This document shows positions 15,914-24,570 of a DNA stretch of 64,000 bases, piece after piece (position 1 is the stretch's first letter; the number at the start of each line of letters is the position of its first letter). The notes beneath the pieces are model-generated. The model was not told where the DNA came from. It saw only the letters and a list, made by a program, of their open reading frames with translations, and did no database searches. This DNA is from Bradyrhizobium sp. SRL28 (GTDB lineage: Bacteria; Pseudomonadota; Alphaproteobacteria; Rhizobiales; Xanthobacteraceae). The position numbers and the translations under genes were made by a program. The stretch spans positions 1 through 64,000 of the forward strand of contig NZ_JAHEAG010000018.1 in NCBI RefSeq assembly GCF_018596315.1, in the 5' to 3' direction.

Positions 15914-16113
15914 CCCTGCTTGCGCCGCGCGAAAAACCACGCGGTGATGGCGATGGGCGCACCAACGCCGATCCAGGAAAAATAACGGCCGGCGCCTTCG
16001 GAGAGCAGCGCCGTCAATAGCCCCGCGACCGACAGCACGCCGAGCAGGAGCGGACCGCCATACACGGTCCACCAATTGCCGCTGGATCGTGGTTTGCGTG
16101 CAGCGGTGGTCAT
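15910..16113 (-). CDS. small membrane protein of the iron-uptake operon, 67 aa
   Basis: A 67-residue protein with a basic N-terminus (MTTAARKPRSSGNWWTVYGG) and two membrane helices (PLLLGVLSVAGLLTALLSE and FSWIGVGAPIAITAWFFA), ending in RRKQG. The start overlaps the stop of the PepSY gene (ATGA), so it is the third gene of the TonB-receptor/PepSY operon. Small two-helix proteins of this kind often accompany PepSY ferric reductase-like proteins. Function unknown. Confidence 0.75.
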   Translation of the reverse strand: MTTAARKPRSSGNWWTVYGGPLLLGVLSVAGLLTALLSEGAGRYFSWIGVGAPIAITAWFFARRKQG

Positions 16114-17243
16114 TCAGACGGCTGCAACAAAGGCTGTCCCGCGATGGCGTGGCTGCGGTGCTTGCGGCGTTTGACGATCCACAGATACAGCCCGCTGCCG
16201 ATCACGACGATGGTCATGATATCGAGCAGCGCCCAGATGACCTTCAGCGGCATGCCGCCATAGTCCCCGAAATGCAGCGGCTGCGAGACCAGCAGCGCCT
16301 TGAGATAGACGGGAAGGTCGCGCGCATCGGACACGTCGCCGGTTTTGCCATCCAGCAGCACCGGCTTGAGAAGCCGCGATGTCAGCGGCGTGTGGCCGCG
16401 CATGAAGACTGCGAAATGATGCGAGCTCGTAAAGGGCGTGCCTGGAAAGGCGACGAACGAGACATTCATGTCGGGCGCGATCTTCCGCGCTTTATCGAGC
16501 GTGGCGTCAAGCGAGGCGAGATGCACCGGCGGCGGCTTGCCGGCATAGGGCTTGACCATGTCAGCGAGTTCGTTGGCTTTCCACTGGCTCAGCATTATCT
16601 CGGCGAGCGTATTGATGACGCCGGTGGCGCCGACCACCAGCGCCCATGCGATGGTTATGGCGCCGAGCAGATTGTGCCAGTCGAACCAGGCAATACGGCG
16701 CGACTTGTCCCTCAGCGTGCCAAAGCTCAGGCGGCGCGTGAACGGCCAGTACAGCACCACGCCGGAAATGATCGCGACCAGGAACAGGAATCCCATCGCG
16801 CCGAGGAACAGCTTGCCGGGCTGGCCCGCAAACATGTCGACGTGGAGCTTGAGGAAGATCAGCATCGGACCGCCGCCGACCGAGCCGAGCGGCTTGGCGG
16901 TGTGGGCATCGTACGCCCTGAGCGTCGCCGCGTCCGGATCGCCATCGACCTTGTTGTTGGTAAAGGCGATCACCGTGTTCGGTTCGTCCTTGTCCCACAA
17001 GATATACTGCAGGACACGGCCGGGATCATGCGCGAGCGCCGTGCGGGCGATCTCGTCGATGCTCCGCTTCACCGCGCCCGGCTGGGCGATCTCGGGCTTC
17101 GGATCGTAGCCGAGCAGTTCGTCGATCTCGTGATGGAAGATCAGCGGCAGGCCAGTGATGCACAACATTAGCAGGAACAGCGTCGATATCAGGCTGCTCC
17201 AGGTGTGAACCACCGACCAGATGCGAACGGTTCTGGCTTTCAG
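16110..17243 (-). CDS. PepSY-associated TM protein (siderophore-iron reductase-like)
   Basis: About 377 residues with four membrane helices: VVHTWSSLISTLFLLMLCITGLPL, LFLGAMGFLFLVAIISGVVLYW, HNLLGAITIAWALVVGATGVI and VIWALLDIMTIVVIGSGLYLWIV, with a large periplasmic PepSY region between helices 1 and 2. His in HTW, IFHHEI and WHNLLG are candidate haem ligands. Such proteins reduce or process ferric-siderophores at the inner membrane. The first in-frame ATG/GTG start is GTG at 17213, but the family N-terminus KARTVRIWSVVHTW and an AAAGGAGG site point to a CTG start at 17243. Second gene of the TonB operon, 32 nt after it. Confidence 0.85.
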   Translation of the reverse strand: MKARTVRIWSVVHTWSSLISTLFLLMLCITGLPLIFHHEIDELLGYDPKPEIAQPGAVKRSIDEIARTALAHDPGRVLQYILWDKDEPNTVIAFTNNKVDGDPDAATLRAYDAHTAKPLGSVGGGPMLIFLKLHVDMFAGQPGKLFLGAMGFLFLVAIISGVVLYWPFTRRLSFGTLRDKSRRIAWFDWHNLLGAITIAWALVVGATGVINTLAEIMLSQWKANELADMVKPYAGKPPPVHLASLDATLDKARKIAPDMNVSFVAFPGTPFTSSHHFAVFMRGHTPLTSRLLKPVLLDGKTGDVSDARDLPVYLKALLVSQPLHFGDYGGMPLKVIWALLDIMTIVVIGSGLYLWIVKRRKHRSHAIAGQPLLQPSE

Positions 17244-17275
17244 CGTGGCCTCCTTTCACTCGACCCTGGACGCGG

Positions 17276-19546
17276 CTACCACTTATACGACAGGCTCGCC
17301 GTCGCCCGGCGCCGATCGCCATAGAAGCAGGCGTTCGCCGACGAGCAGTTCGCGACGTAGACCGTATCGGCGACGTTGATGACGTTGAGTGCTGCGCGCC
17401 AGTTCTTCCATTCGTAGTGGATGGCGGCGTCGCCGAGTACGACGGAAGGGACCGGCAGCAGGTTCGCCTGGTCGGCAAAGGACGAGCCGATATAGCGGAC
17501 GCCGCCGCCGAAGCCAAATCCGGTCAGCGGACCTTCCTGGAAGGTGTAGTCCATCCAGCCCGAGGTGAGCTGGCGCGGCGTGGCGGTCGGGACCTTGCCG
17601 ATCAGCGCCGGATTCAGATCCTTGCTGATGAAAAGATCGTAAGTCGTGAACGCGCCGATCACCTTGAACCCGGGGGCGAGATTGGCGACGGCTTCCAGTT
17701 CGAGACCGCGCGACGTGACTTCGCCGCTCTGGGTCGGTTGAAATACATTGGTCGGATCGAACGTCAGCGCATTCTGTCGCTTCAAGTCGAACCAAGCCAA
17801 GCCGATGTGACCATTGAAACCGACTGGCTGGAATTTGAAGCCCACTTCGGTTTGCTGGCCGGTTTCCGGCAACAGCAATTGACCGGAATTTTGGCCGATG
17901 ACCGGATTGTAACTGGTGGCGTAGGAGACGTAGGGCGCAAGGCCGAAATCGAAATTGTAGATCAGCCCGGCGCGCCCGCTGAACTTGCTGTCTTCGCGGC
18001 TCTGGCCGACTCCGATGTGATTGTCATTCGTGGTTGCTACCCAGTCGTTGCGACCGCTGAGCACCAGCGTGAACCGATCGAGCTTGATCTGATCCTGCAC
18101 GTAGGCGCCGAGCTGCTTCTGGGTCAGCGTCGTATCCGGGTTGAACGGACCGTTGTAGTAAGCGGTGGGTGCGTAGACCGGATTCACCAGATTGAGTGGG
18201 AGGACGCCGGCAGTAGTAAACCCTTGCCGATCGTCGATACGGTAATGCCTGAGGTCGAGGCCGAATAGCGCGGTATGGCTGAGAATGCCGGTGTTGAAGC
18301 GATATTCGAGCTGGCTATCGAGATTGGCCTGATTGGCGACGCCACGAGCGAGGAAGTTGCCGCGGAACAGGGACGCCGTAGCGGGATCTGCATTGACGTA
18401 ACCCAGGCCGAATAGCGTGGAGAGGGTAACGTCGACGTGCGCGAAACGGGCGTTCTGCCGGAAAGTTACGTCATCGGAGAGATTTCGCTCGAGCTGGTAG
18501 CCCAGCATTTCCTGTTCGCGCTTGAACTTATCGACGCTCGGATCGCTGGCGAACAGACTGGTCGGGATCCGGCCGAATGGCGCTGATACGACGGTGCCGA
18601 TATAGGGCAGGAAGTTCTGGCTGCGGGTGTCGTTCTTCGAGGCTGACGCCAGCACGGTGAAGGTTGTATCCGCGTCGGGCTTCCAGGTCAGCGATGGCGC
18701 GATGAAATAGTTATTGTCGGGCGTGAAATCGACCTGGGTGCCGCCGTTCTGGACCTGCCCGACCACGCGGTAGAACAGCTTGCCGTTTTCGGGCGAGGTC
18801 GCGACCGGACCGCCGAAATCGAACGAAAGATAGGCATTGCCGAAATTATTGACCCCGGTTTCGAGATAGCGGATCGGCTCTGTCGGGGGCGTCTTGCTGA
18901 CCGCGTTGACGATGCCGCTCGGGCTGGAGCCGCCATACAGTACGGCGGAGGGACCGCGGAGCACCTCGACGCGGGCGAGGTTGAATGGCTGAAGCTTCCA
19001 GCTCGCAAAGGACGTGTAGAAGAGCTGCAGCCCGTCGAGGAACAGGCCGACATCGTCGGATTTGAAGCCGCGGATCAGAAACCAGTCGTTGCGCGGATCG
19101 GCACCGAAGGTTCCGCCGAGAACGCCCGGCGTGTAGCGCAGGATCTCGTCGAACTTGCCGGGTTTCTGGTCGCGGATCTGTTCGCTGCCGATCACCGAAA
19201 GCGACTGCGGCGTCTCCATGATCGGCGTGTTGGTCTTGGTGCCCGCCATCGAACGGCCGGCAACATAACCTTGAACCGCGCCACGCGGGTTCTCGACGAC
19301 GGCGGCCGCCGGCGCCTCGCGCTTCGGTTGGGGCCTTCGGGAAGCAGCCGCGCTTTGCGCCGCTGGGCGACGGCTGCGCCGCGTCGTCGTGGCCGCGGTG
19401 CGTTTCTCTGGCGAGGTGACCACGACTGACGGGAGAGGTTGCGCCGCGGAGCCGGAATTCGACTGCGCGAATGTCGACTGCGGCCACGACACCAATACGG
19501 ACGCGGTCGCCGACGCGGCGACCATCAACAAATCACGAGACTTCAA
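17276..19546 (-). CDS. TonB-dependent ferric-siderophore receptor
   Basis: About 756 residues: signal peptide LLMVAASATASVLVSWPQSTFAQ, a proline/arginine-rich spacer, then the plug domain (TPIMETPQSLSVIGSEQIRDQKP, NDWFLIRGFKSDDVGLFLDG, RVEVLRGPSAVLYGGSSPSG) and a 22-strand barrel ending in ATASLSYKW with the usual terminal aromatic. The plug segment IMETPQSLSVI is typical of hydroxamate/catecholate siderophore receptors of the FhuA/FoxA/FpvA group. Several in-frame starts exist (TTG 19603, TTG 19546, ATG 19525); I chose 19546 because it gives the best signal peptide. First gene of the iron operon, preceded by two ICE-like repeats. Confidence 0.9.
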   Translation of the reverse strand: MKSRDLLMVAASATASVLVSWPQSTFAQSNSGSAAQPLPSVVVTSPEKRTAATTTRRSRRPAAQSAAASRRPQPKREAPAAAVVENPRGAVQGYVAGRSMAGTKTNTPIMETPQSLSVIGSEQIRDQKPGKFDEILRYTPGVLGGTFGADPRNDWFLIRGFKSDDVGLFLDGLQLFYTSFASWKLQPFNLARVEVLRGPSAVLYGGSSPSGIVNAVSKTPPTEPIRYLETGVNNFGNAYLSFDFGGPVATSPENGKLFYRVVGQVQNGGTQVDFTPDNNYFIAPSLTWKPDADTTFTVLASASKNDTRSQNFLPYIGTVVSAPFGRIPTSLFASDPSVDKFKREQEMLGYQLERNLSDDVTFRQNARFAHVDVTLSTLFGLGYVNADPATASLFRGNFLARGVANQANLDSQLEYRFNTGILSHTALFGLDLRHYRIDDRQGFTTAGVLPLNLVNPVYAPTAYYNGPFNPDTTLTQKQLGAYVQDQIKLDRFTLVLSGRNDWVATTNDNHIGVGQSREDSKFSGRAGLIYNFDFGLAPYVSYATSYNPVIGQNSGQLLLPETGQQTEVGFKFQPVGFNGHIGLAWFDLKRQNALTFDPTNVFQPTQSGEVTSRGLELEAVANLAPGFKVIGAFTTYDLFISKDLNPALIGKVPTATPRQLTSGWMDYTFQEGPLTGFGFGGGVRYIGSSFADQANLLPVPSVVLGDAAIHYEWKNWRAALNVINVADTVYVANCSSANACFYGDRRRATASLSYKW

Positions 19547-19643
19547 AGCGTCACCCCAACCTGCGAGCACTTGTCGCGCTTTCAGGAAAACTTGGCAGCG
19601 CAACCCCAGTGGGACGCATAACGCGCGGGATGACGATTCCTCT

Positions 19644-19660
19644 AATAGAAAGGTTCTTAG
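19644..19660. promoter_or_regulatory. Irr/ICE-like inverted repeat 1
   Basis: AATAGAA-AGG-TTCTTAG, a 7-3-7 inverted repeat similar to the iron control element of Bradyrhizobium (TTTAGAA-N3-TTCTAAA type, from memory). It lies about 100 nt upstream of the receptor start. Confidence 0.5.
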
Positions 19661-19667
19661 AGCGGCT

Positions 19668-19684
19668 CTTAGAAAGTTTCCAAG
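19668..19684. promoter_or_regulatory. Irr/ICE-like inverted repeat 2
   Basis: CTTAGAA-AGT-TTCCAAG, a second 7-3-7 repeat 24 nt from the first, centre to centre. The tandem spacing (about two helical turns) would place two regulator dimers on one face. The rest of 19685-19869 holds no gene I can support. Confidence 0.5.
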
Positions 19685-19869
19685 AATGCATGAGAAAAAT
19701 TGTTCGATGCTACAACGACACGCAGTAGCTGAGAGGTCGGAACATTGCCGCGATGTTGGTTCCTTGATGATGCGCTCGTCGTCAAAAGCATCCGCGCCTC
19801 CCCATCAGGCTAGTTCCCGAACGCGATCGGAGCTCCCAGATTGGATCAGACAATCCAGGAGTTCCTGTC

Positions 19870-20745
19870 ATGACCGACCCGAGCGCAGCTATCCTTTCCT
19901 CGTTCTCCTCCGCCCTAGCCGAAGTCGTCGCGCGGACAAAGCCGGCGATCGTCTCGGTGCATTCGCACCGCTTGCGGGCCTCCGGCTTCATCTGGAAACC
20001 CGGTTTGATCGTGACCGCCGACGAGGCGTTGGCCGACGAGGGCGAAGTCTCGGTCAAGCTTGCCGACGGCACAACGCGGCCAGCCAGCATCGCGGGACGC
20101 GATCACACAACCGACATCGCGCTGTTGCGATTTGATGCCCAGAATATTTCCCCGGTCGCGCTTGCATCCGTCGTTCCGGATCTTGGCTCGCTGTCGGTTG
20201 TGGTCGCCGCCGAGCACGGCGTTCCCACCGCCGCGCTGGGTACCGTATCGCTGGTTGGCGGCCGCTGGCGAAGCCTGCGCGGTGGTGAGATAGACGCCCG
20301 GATCGAACTCGGTGTGCGGCTGCGACCCAGCCACGAGGGGGGCCTTGCCCTCACTGCCTCCGGCGAAGCGATTGGCATGGCTGTCCAGGGGGTGCGACGT
20401 GTTCTTGTCATTCCCAGCGCGACGATCGGCCGGGTCGCGGGAAGACTTGAAACCCATGGCCGGATCGCGCGGGGCTATCTCGGGGTTGGGCTGCAGCCCG
20501 TCAAGCTTGACGATGGGATCGGCGCGATGGTGATGAGCGTCGATAGATCGGGCCCATCGGCCGCCGCCGGCATCCGGCAAGGCGATATTATTATCGGCTG
20601 GAACGACGAGAAGCTCTCCGGCGTGCGTTCGTTGTTAAGCGCGCTCGGGCCCGACAGCGTCGGCTCGGTCGTTGACGTCACGATTCGGCGCGGCGGCGAA
20701 CCGGTGCGGATCAAGCTCACGATCGGCGAAAGGGCGGACGCGTGA
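19870..20745 (+). CDS. HtrA/DegP-like PDZ protein lacking catalytic residues (pseudoprotease)
   Basis: A 291-residue protein of S1C (HtrA) architecture: chymotrypsin-like domain about 15-195 and a C-terminal PDZ domain about 200-288 (GYLGVGLQPV, GPSAAAGIRQGDIIIGWNDEKLSG). The catalytic Asp region is kept (DHTTDIALLRF), but the His position reads GLIVTADEALAD instead of VTNxHV, and the Ser position reads SHEGGLAL instead of GNSGGP; His and Ser are both Glu. It should therefore not be a serine protease. There is no signal peptide, so it is probably cytoplasmic. The 3' end overlaps the next gene (GTGA), so the two are translationally coupled. Confidence 0.82.
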   Translation: MTDPSAAILSSFSSALAEVVARTKPAIVSVHSHRLRASGFIWKPGLIVTADEALADEGEVSVKLADGTTRPASIAGRDHTTDIALLRFDAQNISPVALASVVPDLGSLSVVVAAEHGVPTAALGTVSLVGGRWRSLRGGEIDARIELGVRLRPSHEGGLALTASGEAIGMAVQGVRRVLVIPSATIGRVAGRLETHGRIARGYLGVGLQPVKLDDGIGAMVMSVDRSGPSAAAGIRQGDIIIGWNDEKLSGVRSLLSALGPDSVGSVVDVTIRRGGEPVRIKLTIGERADA

Positions 20746-21119
20746 GCGAGGAGGTAGCACCGGTCGTTGTCGTCGCCATCGAGATTTCCGATTCCGCGTT
20801 GGCGGACCGGCTTGCATCGCTGCTCGGCGGCGTTACCGGCATCCGACTGGCGACACCGGGGGAGGCCGCCGCGGTTGCGCTCGTGTCACGTGAGGCGCAA
20901 GCGGTCCTCCAACCTGACGACATCGAACTTACGCCGCGCGAGCGCGACGTGCTGGTGCTGATGGCCGAAGGCGCATCGAACAAGGCTATTGCGAGACAGC
21001 TTGGAATATCTGTTCACACGGCCAAATTCCACGTCGGATCGCTGCTCGACAAGCTCGACGCCACCGGCCGCACCGACGCCGTGGCACACGCTGCGCGTCG
21101 GGGCGTAATCCATTTGTAA
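20742..21119 (+). CDS. LuxR-type HTH regulator with vestigial receiver domain
   Basis: A 125-residue protein. The C-terminal 65 residues form a LuxR/GerE helix-turn-helix: LTPRERDVLVLMAEGASNKA followed by IARQLGISVHTAKFHVGSLL. The N-terminal about 55 residues resemble only the start of a receiver (VVVVAIEISDSALADRLASLLGG) and lack a phosphorylatable Asp and the conserved Lys. The GTG start overlaps the upstream stop by 4 nt. Coupling to the pseudoprotease suggests that the PDZ protein, rather than phosphorylation, controls or anchors this regulator; this is inference. Confidence 0.83.
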   Translation: MSEEVAPVVVVAIEISDSALADRLASLLGGVTGIRLATPGEAAAVALVSREAQAVLQPDDIELTPRERDVLVLMAEGASNKAIARQLGISVHTAKFHVGSLLDKLDATGRTDAVAHAARRGVIHL

Positions 21120-21279
21120 CACCGTGCGCCCGGCGGCGAGGGACCAGTTGCAGACCCTTGGTATACAATCCTAAAGGCGGCGGGAATCTGCTCCGGGAGA
21201 GCGGTCCGGAACCGCTTCCACTAGCGCGCCGGATGTCCTAAGCAGCGGGCCGCAGCGATTTCCTCCTTTTCAGGCCCCA

Positions 21280-22902
21280 ATGATCCGTCTCGATAACGTC
21301 AGCAAGCAAGTCGGCCACCAGATCCTCTTCATCGAAGCCTCCGCGGCCCTTCAGAAGGGCGAAAAGATCGGCTTGGTCGGCCCGAACGGGGCCGGCAAGA
21401 CCACGCTTTTCCGGATGATTTCAGGCCAGGAACTGCCCGATGAGGGCCAGGTCTCCCTCGATCGCGGCATTACGATTGGCTATTTCAGCCAGGACGTCGG
21501 CGAGATGTCGGGCCGGAGCGCCGTGGCCGAGGTCATGGACGGGGCGGGGCCCGTGAGCGTCGTGGCGGGCGAGTTGAGGGAACTCGAGGCTGCGATGGCC
21601 GATCCTGCCCGTGCCGATGACATGGACGAGATCATCGCGCGCTATGGCGAGGTGCAGCACCGCTTCGAGGAACTCGACGGCTATGCCCTCGATGGCCGCG
21701 CGCGCGAGGCGCTGTCGGGTCTCGGCTTCAGCCAGGAAATGATGGAAGGCGACGTCGGCGCGCTGTCGGGCGGCTGGAAGATGCGGGTGGCGCTGGCGCG
21801 CATTCTCCTGATGCGGCCCGACGTGATGCTGCTGGACGAGCCGAGCAACCATCTCGACCTGGAAAGCCTGATCTGGCTCGAGCAATTTCTGAAGGGATAC
21901 GAAGGCGCGCTATTGATGACGTCGCATGATCGCGAGTTCATCAACCGCATCATCAACAAGGTCGTCGAGATCGACGGCGGCACGCTTTCGACCTATTCCG
22001 GCAATTACGCATTCTACGAGCAGCAGCGTGCGCTGAACGAAAAGCAGCAGCAGGCCCAGTTCGAGCGCCAGCAGGCGATGCTGGCCAAGGAAATCAAGTT
22101 CATCGAACGTTTCAAGGCGCGCGCCTCGCATGCAGCCCAGGTGCAGAGCCGGGTCAAGAAGCTAGACAAGATCGAGCGCGTCGAGCCGCCGAAGCGCCGC
22201 CAGACGGTGGCGTTCGAATTCATGCCGGCGCCGCGCTCGGGCGAGGACGTCGTCAGTCTGAAGAACGTCCACAAGGGTTATGGCAGCCGTACCATCTATC
22301 AGGGGCTCGATTTCATGATCCGCCGCAAGGAGCGGTGGTGCGTGATGGGCATCAATGGCGCCGGCAAGTCGACGTTGTTGAAGCTGGTGGCAGGCTCGAC
22401 CGAGCCCGACGACGGCACGGTGGCGATCGGTGGCAGCGTCAAGATGGGCTATTTCGCCCAGCACGCGATGGATCTGCTCGACGGCGAACGCACGGTGTTC
22501 CAGTCGCTGGAAGATTCCTTCCCGCAGGCCGGCCAAGGCTCGCTCCGCGCGTTGGCGGGCTGCTTCGGCTTCTCCGGCGACGATGTCGAGAAAAGATGCC
22601 GGGTGCTCTCAGGTGGCGAGAAGGCGCGGCTGGTCATGGCAAAAATGCTCTACGATCCGCCGAATTTCCTGGTGCTGGACGAGCCGACCAACCATCTGGA
22701 CCTCGCGACCAAGGAAATGCTGATCAACGCGCTCTCCGAGTTCGAGGGCACCATGCTGTTCGTCTCCCACGACCGGCATTTTCTGGCCGCGCTTTCCAAC
22801 CGCTTGCTCGAGTTGACGCCGGAGGGCCCCCATCAATATGGCGGCGGGTACACCGAATATGTCGCGCGCACCGGGCAGGAAGCGCCGGGATTGCGGAGCT
22901 AG
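21280..22902 (+). CDS. ABC-F family ATPase (ribosome-associated)
   Basis: A 540-residue soluble protein with two ABC domains in one chain and no membrane segments, the ABC-F layout. Domain 1: Walker A GPNGAGKTTLF, signature LSGGWKMRVALARIL, Walker B VMLLDEPSNHLDL. Domain 2: Walker A GINGAGKSTLLKLV, signature LSGGEKARLVMAKML, Walker B FLVLDEPTNHLDL. Between them is the charged P-site tRNA interaction motif linker with many Gln, Lys and Arg (about 250-300, YEQQRALNEKQQQAQFERQQ). Closest in layout to YbiT-type proteins; predicted to act on the ribosome during stalled translation. Stands alone; REP1 follows directly. Confidence 0.93.
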   Translation: MIRLDNVSKQVGHQILFIEASAALQKGEKIGLVGPNGAGKTTLFRMISGQELPDEGQVSLDRGITIGYFSQDVGEMSGRSAVAEVMDGAGPVSVVAGELRELEAAMADPARADDMDEIIARYGEVQHRFEELDGYALDGRAREALSGLGFSQEMMEGDVGALSGGWKMRVALARILLMRPDVMLLDEPSNHLDLESLIWLEQFLKGYEGALLMTSHDREFINRIINKVVEIDGGTLSTYSGNYAFYEQQRALNEKQQQAQFERQQAMLAKEIKFIERFKARASHAAQVQSRVKKLDKIERVEPPKRRQTVAFEFMPAPRSGEDVVSLKNVHKGYGSRTIYQGLDFMIRRKERWCVMGINGAGKSTLLKLVAGSTEPDDGTVAIGGSVKMGYFAQHAMDLLDGERTVFQSLEDSFPQAGQGSLRALAGCFGFSGDDVEKRCRVLSGGEKARLVMAKMLYDPPNFLVLDEPTNHLDLATKEMLINALSEFEGTMLFVSHDRHFLAALSNRLLELTPEGPHQYGGGYTEYVARTGQEAPGLRS

Positions 22903-22908
22903 CTTGTC

Positions 22909-22992
22909 GTAGCCCGGATGAAGCGAAGCGCAATCCGGGAACAGTCGACCCAGGAGAGAGTCCCGGATTGCGCTGCGCTCCATCCGGGCTAC
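22909..22992. repeat. REP1 palindromic element
   Basis: Outer arms GTAGCCCGGATG and CATCCGGGCTAC with inner CGCAATCCGGG / CCCGGATTGCG arms form a bulged hairpin of about 84 nt between the ABC-F and GDPD genes, which converge. Confidence 0.85.
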
Positions 22993-22995
22993 AAA

Positions 22996-23970
22996 CTATT
23001 TGCGTGTGAGCGGGGCGATCGCCTCGATCTCATTGGTCCAGATGCCGCCGGAATAGTTTTGCGGCAGCCGTGCAAACTGCTCGGGCGTATCTATTCCGGT
23101 CGAGAACTCGCCGCCGCGATAGGGGCCGAGCACGAATACCTCGCTGTTGGCGGATTTCATGCGGTTCAGGAAACGATCGGGCCAGCCCCATAGCCAAGGC
23201 GCCGCATTGACCGGAACCAGTACCATCGCGTTGTGGCAGGCCCCCGGCACGATGCCGCTCCACCCGTAGCCGATGTAGCTGAGCAGGCAGCGCTTGATCG
23301 CGCCACGCGAGATCGTCCTGATATCGCTCGCGCGCTGGCGCACGATCTCGACCGGTTCATCGCCGCCATAGACCATGATCTGTGCCCGGCGTTCGGCGGG
23401 AAGCTTGTTCAGCACGGCCGCGAGTTTCTCTCCTTCGGAAGGGTCGCGGCTCTTGACGTTGATCAGCAGCCGCGCTTGCGGGAAGGCCGCCAGCACTTCG
23501 GCAAGCGTCGGCATCAGGCCGATACCCTTGCCACGAAAGGGAAAGGTCTTGCCGCCATCGGCGGTATAGCCATGGCCAATGTCGAGCTTCTTCAAATAGG
23601 CCATGGAGTGTTCGCGCGCGACGCCGCGCCCGTCGGTGCGGCAATCCAGCGTCCAGTCATGAAACACCGCAAACTCGCCGTCGGTCGTGGGATGAACGTC
23701 GAGCTCGACGACATCGGCCCCGGCCGCAAAACCGGCTCGCATCGATTCGATCGTGTTCTCCAGATACTGGTGGCTGGGCGGCAGCATTCTTGCCGCCGTA
23801 CAGGTGTCGTTCTTCAACTCGCGTTCGTCGAACCGCTGGGCAATGCCGCGATGCGCGAGCAGGGCGGGTTTGCCGTCCCGATGGGTGGCGAGATGATTGG
23901 TGTTGTTGATGTAGATGGCTGCGGCGAAGACGACGATTGTCACCGCGGCATATTTGAGTTTCTTGTTCAA
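22996..23970 (-). CDS. glycerophosphodiester phosphodiesterase family protein
   Basis: A GDPD TIM-barrel protein of about 324 residues with an N-terminal signal anchor (KKLKYAAVTIVVFAAAIYI). Catalytic motifs: LLAHRGIAQRF (HR...), ENTIESMRAGFAAGADVVEL (E-N-T and ExD), DVHPTTDGEFAVFHDWTLDC (D-H). These are the His/Glu/Asp residues that bind Ca2+ and cleave glycerophosphodiesters in the periplasm. I chose TTG at 23970, where the positively charged anchor begins; an ATG at 24054 would add 28 residues that do not look like protein. Role in phospholipid turnover. Confidence 0.86.
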   Translation of the reverse strand: MNKKLKYAAVTIVVFAAAIYINNTNHLATHRDGKPALLAHRGIAQRFDERELKNDTCTAARMLPPSHQYLENTIESMRAGFAAGADVVELDVHPTTDGEFAVFHDWTLDCRTDGRGVAREHSMAYLKKLDIGHGYTADGGKTFPFRGKGIGLMPTLAEVLAAFPQARLLINVKSRDPSEGEKLAAVLNKLPAERRAQIMVYGGDEPVEIVRQRASDIRTISRGAIKRCLLSYIGYGWSGIVPGACHNAMVLVPVNAAPWLWGWPDRFLNRMKSANSEVFVLGPYRGGEFSTGIDTPEQFARLPQNYSGGIWTNEIEAIAPLTRK

Positions 23971-24131
23971 GGCTTGCCCCCGCGCACAGGACGCATTCGC
24001 TAGGCAGCATTTCTGTTCGATTTGCGGCGAAGGGCAGAGGAAACCGAAACGCATGGCGCTACAACTTGTGCGCGGCTTGTCGGTGCTGAACTCGCCCGTT
24101 ACGCTGCTTCGAAAAAGGGAGCGAAGCGAGG

Positions 24132-24305
24132 ATGAAGCAGCTCAGGATCGGCGACATCACCATCGACGCGGTGATCGAGCGCGAGGGGCCGTGGCGACGG
24201 CCGCAGGATTTCTTCCCGGCTTATGACGATGCCGTCTTCAAGCATCACCTCGCTGGCATGGAGCCGGAGGTATTCGACTTCGATTCTCGTTTCAAAAGGG
24301 ACTGA
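24132..24305 (+). pseudogene. MBL-fold hydrolase, N-terminal remnant
   Basis: A 57-codon open frame MKQLRIGDITIDAVIEREGP... continuing FFPAYDDAVFKHHLAGMEPEVFD, which is the N-terminus of a well-known rhizobial metallo-beta-lactamase-fold hydrolase of about 280 residues. The frame then runs into FDSRFKRD and stops; the zinc-binding HxHxDH region and everything after it are missing. A large internal deletion joined it to the following remnant. Too short for ordinary gene calling. Confidence 0.7.
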
Positions 24306-24307
24306 CC

Positions 24308-24555
24308 ATGGGAATGCAACGGACCGACGGAATGCAACGGATGGATTTCGGGACGCTGGTTCAGACCCGCAAAAGCGTGCGCGGGTTCACCAGGGAGCCG
24401 GTCGCCCCACGGTCATTGAGGACATCATCGAGGACGAGGTCATCATGACCTGCGTCGCCATGGGCTATCCCGACGACAGCTTTCCGGCCAATGCCGTGCG
24501 CTCCGATCGCGAGTCCAACGGCGATTTCGTCCGCTATGTCGGGTTCAACGACTGA
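24308..24555 (+). pseudogene. nitroreductase, internally deleted and frameshifted
   Basis: The first 32 codons read MGMQRTDGMQRMDFGTLVQT followed by RKSVRGFTREPV, the N-terminus of a nitroreductase (FMN-contacting R-K-S-V-R-x-F). A frameshift follows, then, in another frame, VIEDIIEDEVIMTCVAMGYPDDSFPANAVRSDRE..., which joins helix 2 directly to the C-terminal segment of the same family (VAMGYPD...PAN). About 140 central residues are gone, including most FMN contacts, so it cannot be functional. It lies next to another remnant, marking a decayed stretch. Confidence 0.72.
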
Positions 24556-24570
24556 GGGCTTTTTTTGTTT

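Noticed and set aside
24223..24555. 110-residue intact gene
   Set aside because: Its first half is in the wrong frame of two gene remnants; only the C-terminal nitroreductase part is meaningful.
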